Shown here one piece after another: positions 14,570 through 27,066 of a DNA stretch of 64,000 nt. The notes under the pieces are model-generated. The model saw nothing but the letters and a program-made list of their open reading frames with translations. It did no database searches and had not been told where the DNA came from. A program made the translations under genes and the position numbers. Position 1 is the first letter of the stretch, and each line of letters starts with the position of its first letter. The DNA lies in the NCBI GenBank assembly GCA_016806645.1, contig JACSYO010001810.1:2824001-2888000 (forward strand), read 5' to 3'. This DNA is from Ophiodon elongatus. Its lineage: Eukaryota; Chordata; Actinopteri; Perciformes; Hexagrammidae.

Positions 14570-14625
14570 AAGAAAGAGCTCACCCAGGGTCAAAATGGCC
14601 GCCATCCACTGAATACTGAGGTGAG
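14570..14625 (+). promoter_or_regulatory. YY1-like site followed by a consensus splice donor
   Basis: A near-palindromic ATGGCCGCCAT at 14595-14605 reads on the minus strand as GATGGCGGCC, close to the YY1 consensus. It is followed on the plus strand by CTGAG/GTGAGT (donor at 14620/14621), a strong 5' splice site. The pair could mark the first exon of a plus-strand non-coding transcript. No ORF supports it. Confidence 0.2.
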
Positions 14626-15691
14626 TTGTAGCCTATTGTTGCAGCTCAGAGCCAAAATCCAGGAATACATTCATCATGAAATAAGATGAAATCAACCTCA
14701 AACCCATGTTGTGTAAGGCTTTAGGATGACAGTTGCATGCTGAGTCACATTCAGATGAAACTTTTTGGGACCACTGGGACTGTGACCTGCACAGATGTAA
14801 ACTCACTGCTGATTTAATTTACTTTGATGGGCTTTTAAATCAGAGATATCTCAGAGACTCTGAACCCACTAGGTTTTTATAAAACTCTCCCCCACCATTA
14901 ACGATTGGGGCTTCTCGGTTTGAAATGTGTTACTTGGATTTGGAATGCAAATGCTTTGTTCAGGAGGAGGAGGGATCAGCAAGGAGTCTGAAAGCGACGA
15001 GTTTTTGATTAATGAGCTTTGAAATGGCTCTCCAGGAGCAATAAAGGATGAACTGCTCTCTCTCCCCCCTCTCTCTCTCTCTCTCTCCCACACAGGCACG
15101 TACAAATACACGCATATCCATCGTTGTATCATTTCCAATGTCAAATTGTGTTGTTTTTGTTGTTCTTTTGCTTTTATTGTCACCAATCTGCTCTGCCTTA
15201 CCCATTAGTACATGGGCACATTTCTTTACTTCCAATCCGCCAATTTATGAAACATTATTGTGACGATACGTACCAATCAATTAGACAGCCAGCGATTATA
15301 CTGTATCTAGTCTATAGGAAAATGGAGCTTATTCTCTTGTCCCAGCAGATAATCATGTGGCCAAGTCTAAAAAATGATAAGTGACATGTGAGAAATGCAA
15401 TAAGCCCATAGACTCACTTCCATCACACCAATGAGACATCAATAATCTCCAGAGCCCTTTATCCTGCTGAAATGCTCTTTGCATTGGAAGCAGAGCCGTC
15501 TGATGAGTTTTAGATATCCTGGTGTCTAATTATTGATTTGGACTGTACAGTAGAGTTGTGGAGTCAATAAGCCTCCTCGGTACTCTTACCTGACAGTTTC
15601 ACTGGGAGGAATTAAAATAATTAGATACAGTGGGCGACCAGTGCTGCAGGGTGTTTTAAAGAAATGCAATAAAAAATACAAGTTTGAGCAC

Positions 15692-15697
15692 TTTATT
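15692..15697 (-). other. Probable hoxd3a poly(A) signal
   Basis: AATAAA on the minus strand about 960 bp downstream of the hoxd3a stop. It would give a 3'UTR of about 1 kb, a normal size for a Hox gene. No transcript data were available. Confidence 0.4.
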
Positions 15698-16559
15698 TAC
15701 AAAATGTTAAACACAATAAAATATAACATTTCAATATCATTAGGGTTTCATAAATTTATGGATATCCAACTGAATGGAATAACAATGGAAGACAAATAAA
15801 AAATAGTAATGGACTACACAAAATGACATGCTGGTGTGTATAATATTTCATACTTCGATAGTCTACGTTTTGCTTTAGGTTTGACACAAGATTAACCATG
15901 GACATATAGTGGAGTTTATACACTATCAAATGTCCCATTTATTCCAGATTTACAATTAGAAATGCTCTTCTTTCAACAATACACTGCGAGTCATAGCATT
16001 TTTTCAAACCCTGTTTTGCCAACACTTCCAAGTGCACTGATCTGTCCAATCTTACAAAAAACTCCACACTTATAAATACTCGCATATAAACGATAAATAA
16101 TGTGCAATACAAAAAGTAATTAAATAATAAATAGGCTATATGCTAATACGAAAGATTATGCAAAATAATACAAAAATAAATAAATAGGATGCCCGTGAGG
16201 AGAATGAGATCCTACAAAACAGACGAAAATTTCCCTACAAAAGTCCTTCCCTCTAAAGATGAGCGTCTACTTTTGAGATACAAGACTTACCTTCAAGTAA
16301 CGGCATGAAATATTCAGTCAAAATGTGCGCATTGCACTTGAGAAACAAAACAAAGAGAAGGAACAACTGACAACCAGGCTAGTCTGCCTCTACGCATCCC
16401 CAAATATTCAACAGAAATGGACAAAGCTGCATTATTCAGAAAATAATTACACAATAGCATTAATAGTAATATCAATAATACTGTAATAATACACACGACT
16501 CTCTTGGAGTGTAGTTATTAGACTAGTGAGGTAATAAAAAGAGCGCGACATAATTTTGG

Positions 16560-16648
16560 CACACATACACGCATACGCACACGCATGCGCACGCACACGC
16601 ACGCACACACACACACGCACACACACGCACACACACACACACACACAG
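16560..16648. repeat. Interrupted (CA)n/(CG) microsatellite in hoxd3a 3'UTR
   Basis: About 90 bp of CA repeats interrupted by CG and TA dinucleotides, starting about 10 bp past the hoxd3a stop codon. ORFs predicted through it are low-complexity artefacts. Confidence 0.9.
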
Positions 16649-16658
16649 AAACCACATA

Positions 16659-17988
16659 TTACAAATGCGTGAGTTTAGGCGCTTCCTGAATCCTTCCCTG
16701 AGACGCTTGGTGAGAGGTGAGGTCTGTGTATGTGGGATGGGGATCACAGGGTCCATGATGGTGGTTTCCTGGGATCTGAGCGGCACAGCTGTAGTCCACA
16801 CTGGTGGATGAGGGGTGGGGAAGGTGGCCCAGGTTGAACATGGGGCCAGAGGCTGGCATGGAATCAACAAAATTCCCACCCACATAAACGGGGCTGCCTT
16901 GCAAATTGGCGTTGGCAAAGCTGCCGTTGCTCTGCATGCCGTGGTGCTCGTATTCAGAGCCCGGGTACCTCTTCTGTTGCGGGATGCAGCCACCCAAGGG
17001 TGCCGTGTACGCGGCCAAACCGTACATGTTTTGCTGGGGTTTGGCGAAGGACGGGGGCGAGGGCGCGTCATAGCTGAGGCTGTTCACGTTTTGGAGCTGG
17101 CCAGAGTATCCAATGTGATTTGGGCCACTCAGCGGCGGGCTTCTATCCGGGGAGTGTCCCAGGGGAGAGTGTGCGAGCCCTTTAGACTTCTGGTCCTTTT
17201 TGTATTTCATCCTCCTGTTTTGAAACCAGATCTTTATTTGACGCTCGGTGAGATTCAACAGATTTGCCATTTCCACTCTCCGGGGGCGACAAAGATAGCG
17301 GTTAAAGTGAAACTCCTTCTCCAGCTCCACAAGTTGTGCGCTGGTGTAAGCAGTTCTGACTCGTTTGGAGGCTGGTCCCGGTGGGCTCTTCTCGTCACTC
17401 ACCTCGCCACCTGTAAAGGAACCACAGCATCATCTTAGCCACTTTTCAGCCATGTTTTTACCAATGCAACCATAAACAAGGCCCAGTCCACCCCCCTTAC
17501 CCCCCTTCCCCCAAGACACACGCACCATCATTATCTCTACCTGCACCGGTGCAGTTGTTGCCCTTCTGCTTTGAGTTCTGCCGGGTCTCCTTCATCCAGG
17601 GGAATATCTGCTTTGTGAGGGTTGGTGTGGCAGTACTGGGAGCGCTGCTGGAAGGGGATTTCTTCTTCTGGGGGGCAGAGCTGTTGGAGCTGGGAGAGGA
17701 TGCAGACAGTGGAGGTGCCTGCTGCTCCACAATACTCGTAGCTTGGCTGCTGCTGCTGTTGCTTTGACTGCTGCTTTGTCGCATGCAGTCTCCGTTCAGG
17801 TCACTGTCTTTGAGGGTTGGTGGCCGGACAGCAGAGGTCTGGGTGGGACACACGGAGGCCTGGTAGTCATTCTCAATGCTGGAAGCAGCGTAGGGCTGAT
17901 GAGCGGGGCCGTAGTTGTAAGAGTCTGGTTTGGGGAAGGTGTAGCCTCCAAAAAGTCCAGAGTTATCGTAGTATGTTGCTTTCTGCAT
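16659..17988 (-). CDS. hoxd3a: Homeobox protein Hox-D3a (two coding exons)
   Basis: Paralogue-group-3 Hox transcription factor that binds TAAT-core DNA in the nucleus, with PBC cofactors, and patterns hindbrain and anterior axial structures. Exon 1 is 17541-17988 and exon 2 is 16659-17410. The donor CAG/GTAGAG and acceptor TTTACAG/GTGGCG join in phase 1 to give 399 residues. The N-terminus [16 protein letters not shown] is typical of Hox3. The hexapeptide IFPWMK is at residues 128-133, the homeodomain at about 164-223 ([11 protein letters not shown] in helix 3), and the C-terminus is the group-specific QEAPKLTHL. An in-frame TGA lies four codons before the chosen ATG, so the mammalian N-terminal extension is absent unless supplied by an upstream exon. 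Length is close to tetrapod HOXD3. The intron is only 130 bp. A CA/CG microsatellite begins about 10 bp after the stop. Identification of the group is certain; the 'a' label rests on cluster content. Confidence 0.97.
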
Positions 17989-18003
17989 TTTGTGGATTCA
18001 AAG

Positions 18004-18056
18004 CCAATAAGCCAGTGCAACTCTATCCAGTGGCATGGATGTTGTTTATTCACGTG
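18004..18056 (-). promoter_or_regulatory. hoxd3a proximal promoter or 5'UTR elements: CCAAT and E-box
   Basis: A CCAAT pentamer at 18004-18008 and a palindromic CACGTG at 18051-18056 lie 16-68 bp upstream of the hoxd3a ATG. The E-box fits USF-type bHLH factors and CCAAT fits NF-Y. The CCAAT box is so close to the ATG that it may be inside the 5'UTR. Assignment is by motif only. Confidence 0.4.
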
Positions 18057-18608
18057 ATAGGTGTTTCCCACCGTTGCTCCAGTCTGTGACCTACAAAGAG
18101 AATTATATCAGACTCATGGGTTCACATGTATAAGGCCCAAACCCATTATAGCTGCAACATCCTTAACATAGTTTAATGTTTGAGATTCAGGGTTTGGATT
18201 CACAACAAACCAGGAAAAGCAATCTGCTTGGCCCGAGACTCGTGTTGCAGCAGTTATTCAATTAGAAATTACAAACTGTCTCTAACTGAGATACATCTCC
18301 CAGCCCAACATTCATTTCTGGCACAACACAGTTAAAGTTTAACTTGCGATGAAAGGACCCTCTGAGAGGCTTTAAGAGTCCCTCAGAAAAAAGCTGAATC
18401 AGCATTTGACACACATACACACAATACCCTTTTCACTAATCACTAGGCTTGACAAAGCCCGTCATGCATTGTTCCCTGCAGCAGAAATATATCGCCCACC
18501 AAGGCCGTGCGTTTGGATCACATATACGCACACAAGAAGCTACATGCTAATCTCCTCCACTGTTTGTTATTAATGTTCATATAAAACTGCATGTGAGTAA
18601 CTGTCTGT

Positions 18609-18611
<3 letters not shown>

Positions 18612-18679
<68 letters not shown>

Positions 18680-18705
18680 TGAGTGTGAGTGTGAGTGAGT
18701 GAGTG
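18612..18705. repeat. (TG)n microsatellite with GAGT tail
   Basis: About 33 TG units followed by imperfect GAGTGAGT units, about 0.6 kb upstream of the hoxd3a start. Confidence 0.95.
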
Positions 18706-21700
18706 GAAAGAGTTGTTGGGGGGTAGTGGGGGCAGTTAGATATGATATTTCATTAGCCTTTACACATGCCTTTACCCACATATTTTGTCTGGTTTGTTGG
18801 TTTTCTGCCTCTGACCCATTCATGGAAAAATGTACCTTTAATTGTAGAAAATAAAAATAAAACACGTTTCTAAGAAAATGTATTAAATATTCTGGATATT
18901 TCTGGATATTTTTCAGCATATAACAGAGAAACGCACGCAAGCATATGAAGTATAAGTTGAAACACAAATATCAAAGGGCCCTGTACTGTATGTTGGTGGC
19001 TTGAGGAGGGGCAGCCTGCGCTGTGCATAACAATTGCACCTGTCAGTGTGGACCGCGGCAAAATTTATGACCGCGAATGTTATGGTTGTAAATGGCCTCA
19101 GAGAGGAATGAAAAGCAAAACAGTCCTCAAGACTCGCAGCCCTCAGAAGTGTAAAACTAAGCGTAGGAGGAAGGCAAGGGAAAGAATTTCATACTCGGCG
19201 ACTTCTCCCATACAGAGGCTCGGTTTATAAGCGATGCCTCCATTCTGGCTGAGCGCGAGTCTGCAGCCAGACGCCGAGGTGAAAGACTGGAGAGGGTTTG
19301 CTGGTTAAAACGAGACAGGGGATATTGGCGATTATGCATCGGTTAACGTTGTGGGTATCCTGGGAGGAAATGGTGAAATTATCCTTGATTTTACGTTTTA
19401 TAATTTGCATGTTTTTTTTTTAGTAACATTAGAGAAGAATGTAAACATAAATGATGTCATTTTATATTTTAATTTACTGTGGAAAAATAGGATTAAGTGC
19501 GCTGTTGTTATTTTTGTTCATGCGGCGTTAAAATTGGACGTGTTGGAATGGGGCTCTGGCCTGCGCAAATAATTACCCGTACAGGCGAAGTTAAAGCCAT
19601 CCCTCATGTCTGTGTTGGTGATTTAAGCCTCCTGTGAAACACTGTGAGCGTTAATATGTAGTCTAATAACAAATCACCCTTTCACCTTGTTAGCAGTTGG
19701 ACTGTGCTGTCCACTCCCTTCATTAAAGAAATGTTACTCACCGAAACCTGCACAAATCTCTTTTATATCCCTCACGCATTCATCACTGCTCCCACCTCGA
19801 CCTGGAAGAGAAATTAAATAAATGTTTCTTCACATTAGATTTAATCACAGTTACATATGAGCTTCAAATTCGAGGTATATACAGCCATAATTTATATAAA
19901 AATAAAGATTAATATCATTAAGGCCAGTCTTTTTTTCTGTTGAAAATACATGAAATTATATTAATTTAATTATAACAGCTCCAATTAAAAATACATTTTA
20001 ATTCAAATAATTCCTGGACAATTAATAAATACATTTTGGGCCTGTTTAATTTTGACTGAATTGCTTCTGCAAAGACCACATATGATATTTCGTTTCAAGT
20101 CTCCGCTTGAGGGTAAAAAAAAGTCTTACGTGTGCACTTTTTACACAAAGAGCCAGCCCAAATATTTAGCAGTCATAAGCTTTTTCTGGTGACCTTTGGG
20201 TCATTCAGCACGAAGTCAAAGTTTAATGAACAACTAGCAGTTTGGCTGCAAGTAGACTCAACTCTGAACTAAATCCAAAGCAGCTTTTCAGCGGTGACTG
20301 AAACGGAGGAGAAGAAGCTCGACCGACGGCCAGAAATCAGAAATTAAACCTTAGGAAATGTCAGTGAATTGTTTTTTTTTTTTTTTTGCTGATTGTGAAA
20401 CCACCTCTGTTTCCCTGCTTGCACTGGAGGATAATTACTTCAAATACTATCGTGGAGATTTAAGATTCCTTGGATGTGGAATATTTGCTAAAGCAGGTCG
20501 ATCATCGCCTGAAGTGCTTTTGGAGCACACTGGGCTACTAGTAGCAGACATGGTCCTCTTTTCAAACAACAGTGTTCTTCGCCTACGCGTTGTTACGGTA
20601 AGTTTGGCTCACACAATGGGCCGGACTCAATGTGGAGTGTTATTATCCCAGTTAGTCGTTTCTCCTGGTCAGCGGCTCAAACTCCTGTTCACATCCAGTT
20701 AAACACCCTTTGAGGGGCGTTTTGTTATTGTTTAAAAATGTTTGTTACATGCAAGAAATAACTGCATTTGATAACAGTGTGATATTATTGTCTCGGCTCG
20801 GTGTTGTTCCTGGAGAAAGCTGCTAAAAATAATTCGGAATCACCAGTTGCAGCAGAAGGTTTCCCTGTAATGCTGCTTTTTGTTGACAGACATTCAGCAG
20901 CTGTTCTGCACAGACGCACAACCACGAGTATAAAGATGAAGTGCACATACATTAAACCTAAATCCATTGTAAAAACAGTTCATATTTTAGCAGAATATGG
21001 GGAATAATCAACTAAAATATACAATAAATACGTTTATATTGTGAGATGGGCCTAATAACGCCAAAGAAAAAATATATAAATAATCACATGAGTTAGAATT
21101 AACCGCATACAAGTGAGCCAAAAAAGTATCCAAATAGTAGGAAAATTAAGCATTTGCCTCCATCCTTGTTCACTATCCAGGCCGGTAATCCTTCAAACCA
21201 TCCAATATGAATTCATGTATAATATAACGTTGCAGGTTAACAAAGCCATATAGTTGAAACCACATAAATCACGGCAAACGCCACTGTGACGATAAGACAA
21301 CAAATTAATGTGATTTACGATCCAAGAGTCAAAAAGAAAAGTTCCTCTCCTACTTCTTCCCTCCGAGACGGTTTTCATCGAAACGTGAAATCAGCTGAAA
21401 AGCAGCTGGGCAGCTCGAGCTCAATCTGTCGATAATATTTGAACGCACTTTCTCGAAAAAGAGGAAAAATATATGAATCTGCCTTTGAGGAGAAGCAGTG
21501 GACTCCATATCCGCACGGTCGCCGGCGAGAGCGACATTAACAAGCATCACCTCCTTGAGTGGAATAAATCATATATATTTCCTCGCATTATATTAACCCG
21601 TGGTTAAAGGTTGCTTTCTGCCATGCGATTGCTTACCTGCGAATCAATTCATCATAAAGCAGCTTCCCTCTCAGTCTCAGTTGCTTTCCATGCAGTCTCT

Positions 21701-24269
21701 AGAATAAATCCTTCACCCTTTGTCTGTAGACAATGCTGTCCTAAACCTGATCTTGCTGTTTTTCAGACATTTCCATATACCAATGGAGACAGTATTCCCG
21801 AAAGAATGGAAGGACTCGCATTCAACTACCAATAAAAAGCGAACAAGGTATCCTTATTCCAGAAGAAAAAAAATCCCTGGCAATCAATCACCCATTGAAA
21901 TATACAGGAATTCAGAAACGGATAGGCCTGTACACATTTGGAGCTAAGATTTGGATTTTTTGGGGTGTTTCGGAAGCTTTGTGATGACAAATAAAGGCGC
22001 TGCCTTAAGATACAAGCATATTTGTTCACGTGATTCTCTTCCACGACTGAGCCTTACCTCTCCAATCCATTTTGATAAAGGGTGGCGTTTATTTCCTCAT
22101 CAGAACTGTGTGAAAATGTTCCACTGCCTTTTTCTTTTTCATCTCCCATTGAATTACAACTCGCCTGCACTTCAGCATTTAAACACACGCATTATATTAT
22201 ATGCTGTTGTTAAGGTAATAATAATAAAGTTGTGAGCATTCTCCTGCTTGTTGTTTACAGCATATAGTCAAGTGGGTTTGCGGACGTTATTATAATTAAT
22301 TTCTGAGCATTTTATGTTACAGCAGCTTTGAAATGTTCCAGCCTTTTGTAGATTTTCTCTTCACTTGTTCTTTAAAGAAATTTCACAATAAGACGTTCAC
22401 AGTGGGCCATAAACGCATCACAGTTAGGTATTTTAGTTAATATTACTATAATTACCAAACTTATACTATTCTACTCAACATCGATGTCCTATTTTAGTCG
22501 CCCAGATACTGCACTGATGTGGGACATGCATTTTTAAAATGATTTATGAAATAAACGACATGTGGGGATTTTCTTCCAGCTGGGGCTGGATTGTATTCAA
22601 ATAAACCACATTATCATCTTTTGTTTGTCGTTTCTGCCTTCACACACTGCTCAGACACAAAGAGTGAGAGAGACATGTCTTCTCCTGCATTGTTTACAAT
22701 ATCAATCACAGAGTGATTTTTAAAAAAAATGGCAGGGTTTGATAACTAATAAATAAATATATTGGAAACAACTAGAATGGATTGGAAGAGGACGATTTGG
22801 AGCCGCAGAGAGCGTCGGCTGGTTCAGCGGACGGTTATCTTTGCTGAGAAGAAGAAGAAGCAAAAGAAGAAGAAGAAGAAGCGATGTAGGGCTGGTTGCG
22901 TCGCAGCATATGTTCAGAGGGTAATAAAAGTGAAAGATTTACAGTTTTCGCTCGGCCCCCAACAGCCTCGAACCCTTTCAGGAATTACTGAGAATGATTT
23001 ACAAGGCGGCAGAACTGTCAGCCTGCCCAAACTTCCACGACTTCTTAGAAATCAAAATCAAATCACCCCCCACTAAGAATCCAAACAGTAGAAACCCACC
23101 TCTGTCCTCTCAAGCAAAAAGGAAATATAACATTTTATTTATCTTATGATGAAAACTACTATATAAATCATGACATGTTCAGTTCTACTGCAATTTATAA
23201 TTCAACCGCTGTTCTTTTTTTTAAATGCATCTATAGTAGCTTTGTTTTTTTTTAAAAATTCACCAAAGTGGTATAAATCTGAATAAGACATTGAATAAAG
23301 AGTCAGGGGCCCTGTGGAGGGGCCACTCTGAGCTAAGTCCGAAAGAGCATTTATTCAGAGCGAGCACCCATAAATACATGTCACTGCCCTTTAGTTTTTA
23401 CCATTCATCCTATCAATCCAGCAAGCCCAAACATTCTACCTTTTCTAATATACGATATGAAAAAGAAGACATGCGTACAGCGACAGACCACAGCATACAA
23501 CCCTGCTCAGAGCGGCACAGATCAAAGGCAACAATTTATCAAATATCACGACATTTGATATCGTCATTTACCAGCTATGGCAACATGAAAAAATGCTGAA
23601 ATATTTACCTACCCAAGCATCCATCGGTTAGGATGTGTTGCTAAAGTGCGGGGCTACGGTTGCGCCTGGTATCGGATATTATTTTCTTGGGGGATCTCTT
23701 CAGTTTTCAAGTCTGATAGAGTCCTTGCGATTAATGACGACGCCGTGTTTCTAGGGGGACGTGCTGCATTAATTATTTAGACAATCACGTGGTCGCGAAT
23801 AGAGAGCGGAGCGGTATAGTCTCTGGATTATATCTCTGAATGCAGACAGCGCACTTTAATATATCTTAGGGGGGTTGTCTGGCTCGGAGAGGCTTCTGCG
23901 AAAAACAGCTGGAAATCAAATATGGCCGGATGGAGAGCAACGACGTTGTATTCCTGCACTGGGTGCAGTGTCATTGAAAATGGCACTGCCTTTGGCTCCC
24001 ATTTATTGCTGTTCAGACATGTAGGTCAGTGTGGCTGCACACTGTACGTGGTAGTAGGCTGCTCTCACCTGATAATTGCTGGAGGGAACTGTGTTGTGAT
24101 TTGTTTAATTTCAATTCACGTTTGAATATCAGCATGTCAGACTCCTGATGATTTGATATTAAATTGCTTTTAAATAATAAATACACTTTAATAGAATATA
24201 TAAACAGCAATCACTAGTTATCTCAAATAGTTATGTATTAGGTAGGTTAGTTTTCCAATAGTGCTAATA

Positions 24270-24362
24270 CCCCCCCCCGCCCCCCCCTTCCCTCCCCCTC
24301 CTCCTCCTCCTCCTCCCCACACACACACACGCACACCCCTCCCCCTCTCTCGCTCATCCTCT
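24270..24362. repeat. Polypyrimidine tract, C-rich then CCT and CT
   Basis: About 90 bp almost purely of C and T, with a short CA stretch inside. The minus strand carries long G runs at 24271-24300 able to form a G-quadruplex. Confidence 0.9.
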
Positions 24363-26451
24363 CTTCAGCATCTATGTGCAGATCATTTATGGCAGGATGG
24401 TGGATTGGTAGCATCACTTTGTCTCAGCTTCTCTCTGAATCTATATGACACGTGCGTGTATTTTACACGTACACAAAGATATAAACGCCATGTGCACGCT
24501 TGTAGGCCCGCGTGCGCTCCGCGGGGATGAGACAGTGGTCACTGGGGATGAAAACACTGCTGAGTGACTGAAGATTGTCTTTCCACATGTCCGTTTATGA
24601 CCACTTTTGTTTGTATCAGCACTGATTTTTGCACTGTGGAGGGTTGGAGGTCAGTGTAGCAGTGGGTCATATTCAATAAAGGCACAGCCCATGAAGCACG
24701 AGGGGGGTTAATATCAAATGTATAGGCCTAGTAGTATATTTCATATAGTAGTTCACTGTGTGTGTATGTTTACTTAATGATAAATGTGGCGTTATCTGGA
24801 TTTGCCTCTGAAAAGGTTATTTCTCAGTTTGAATCAGGCAAGTGTATCTCATGTGTATTTCTATTCTGTGATAAAGACTGATATAAATCACTATTTTGCA
24901 ATAAAGGCGCGTCAGAAATCTTCTAAGAACCCAACTGCAGTTTTCATTGAATAGCATCACCTTGAAAAGCTCCACTAAGAGCCTGTGAGTATGCGTTAGT
25001 GCAATCGCCCCTTTCGATAAGAGCTCATAAGAGAAAACTCGTTCTTTAACATATTTTTTTTTATATATTTATGATCGTTAATTTCATGCTTGACAAGAGA
25101 TGAGGCTGAATTTGCCCATGCAGCGCACATTTGGTGCATTTGTGGATGTTTTTTAAAAGGGTGGTAAATGTCCATATGGCTCCACACGCGTGTTACCACC
25201 GAAGAAAACCTCTGCCCACCAAAAGGGATCCTTTTGATATTGGCACCAAACGAATGACACTAAATAACCCCATACAAATGAATTAATTAAATAAAATAAA
25301 CTTTTGAGCAATGATAAACATTATAAAATACCTCAGTGTGTCCATGGAAAATACATTTCCGTTGGAATCTAAATATTTCTCAAATGGAGACATTTTTCTT
25401 TCTTTTTTTTTTAAATCGCGACAAAGTGCTCTCTGCAGTTATTTAAATGCATATTCAGTAGAAATCTTTATTTTTCCAATATACTTCTCGCATCTCAATG
25501 CACAATACAAGGTAAAAAGCATGTACAAAAATAAAACCAAAAGATTGCATATTGACATGAGGAGACAAATGCACAAATCAGAAGCTTTTAAATAGGCCTG
25601 CTGTTGAAACACGTGTAAAAACTATGGAATTCACGCACTGACTTTTGCTTTGAATGCTTTGGCTTTTTAACTGTGGAAAACCCCTCCAAAGCAAAGCGAG
25701 CAGGGAGAGAAAATGCTGCTTGTCCGGCGGGTCAGGGGTGTCGGGGTCAGTCCTTGCGGCTGAAATGTGTCCCCTGGATGAACCTGCCACTGCTGCTTTG
25801 TCGACCTTCGGTTGGAATACCTTTTCAAGCCTCTCATCGCAAAGGCTTCACAGAAAAGACCTCTTCGTATACTGGGAGAGCTTCTGTGCTTTTTTTTTTC
25901 TTTTTTTTTTGTCCGAAGACAATGACGGTATAAAACAAGAAATATCTGTCTTGAAACGTGACGTGAAAGCCCCCCTCGGTTAGCTCGGTGCAAATGAAAA
26001 ACTAGAAGATTCCCACATTAACTAAAGACTAAAACTCTGCACAACGCCATGCTAATAATCCACAAGAGTTCAAACATATTTTAGATTAATTAAAGTTTAA
26101 CGAATACTTTTAATTAAAATTGTTTGTGTGCTATACGAAAATGTACATGTTTTTAAACAAATAAATAATTACGTAAACAAATCATATAAAAATGAAATAA
26201 ACAATTATACTCCTAAATATTCTGAATTTGATTTTTTTTTTTTCCCCGATGAGAAACATCCACTATCAATTTGATGCCATGCAGGAACAAATGATCTTTC
26301 ATATAAGTCTTTCAATGGCACGAGAGAGCCTCTGAAAATGTACACTGTTTACAAAGATGTCAGGAGAGATTTATAAGGGCACTCCGAATAGTATGCACAC
26401 AGGAATGTCTTGCTTTTGGGAATAATATTTAGGCTAACAAATTTTCTAAGC

Positions 26452-26457
26452 TTTATT
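26452..26457 (-). other. Probable hoxd4a poly(A) signal
   Basis: AATAAA on the minus strand about 610 bp beyond the hoxd4a stop. An earlier AATAAA at 27033-27038 is only about 30 bp after the stop and seems too close to be the main site. Confidence 0.35.
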
Positions 26458-27066
26458 GTACAAAATAAGTTAAAACATACTAGTTACAAATAAACGTAGA
26501 ACTGAACGATTCGACGGGGTTTTTGCACCTCACGACCGTAGGCTGTGTTTGGCGTGCTCTTAGCAAGCATTGGCTCCTTCAAGTATATATATGTAGATAT
26601 TGTGCATTTCAACGTGAGGATTGAATAGGAAGATAAACTGAAATAACCTTTGCGTGTGCGTGTAATTTGAACCAAGGGCTTTCCTGTTCTGAATAAAGAT
26701 ATTTCAAATCTTTAAACCAACGTGAATCCACGTGTGCAGAGCTGCAACACTTTGTTTAAATCCATGAAATCAGCCGAGGTTGGTCATTAAATGTCCTCAG
26801 GTGGGTAACGTCCAACAACAAAACGGAGAAAAGTTTCTTTCGATGTTTTTGTGTCTCTTTGAAGAAATTAAAACAATGAAGAACTTTCGAACCTCTCACT
26901 CTCACAAAGACTGATTGGTTTTCTGACTCTTGAGTCAACACTGCTGGGGTCTTTGTTAAATAAAAAAAATGGCTAAAAACAACATCAGTCCATGCAAAAG
27001 GCAGATGCAACCCCTGTCTTTTATATGTACAGTTTATTTCTAAAGGTGTGACACCTTCCTCCTCTC

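Larger units (their letters stand above)
18100..26450. other. hoxd3a-hoxd4a intergenic region
   Basis: No coding sequence recognised. TAAT-rich stretches, an isolated CACGTG at 23790-23795 and an everted nuclear-receptor-like repeat at 20190-20203 suggest regulatory DNA. In mammals Hoxd3 also has distal promoters in the equivalent interval, so non-coding first exons of hoxd3a may lie here. Confidence 0.5.

Noticed and set aside
16815..17438. 207-codon plus-strand ORF opposite hoxd3a
   Set aside because: It is the antisense shadow of the homeobox exon; the minus strand is clearly the coding one.
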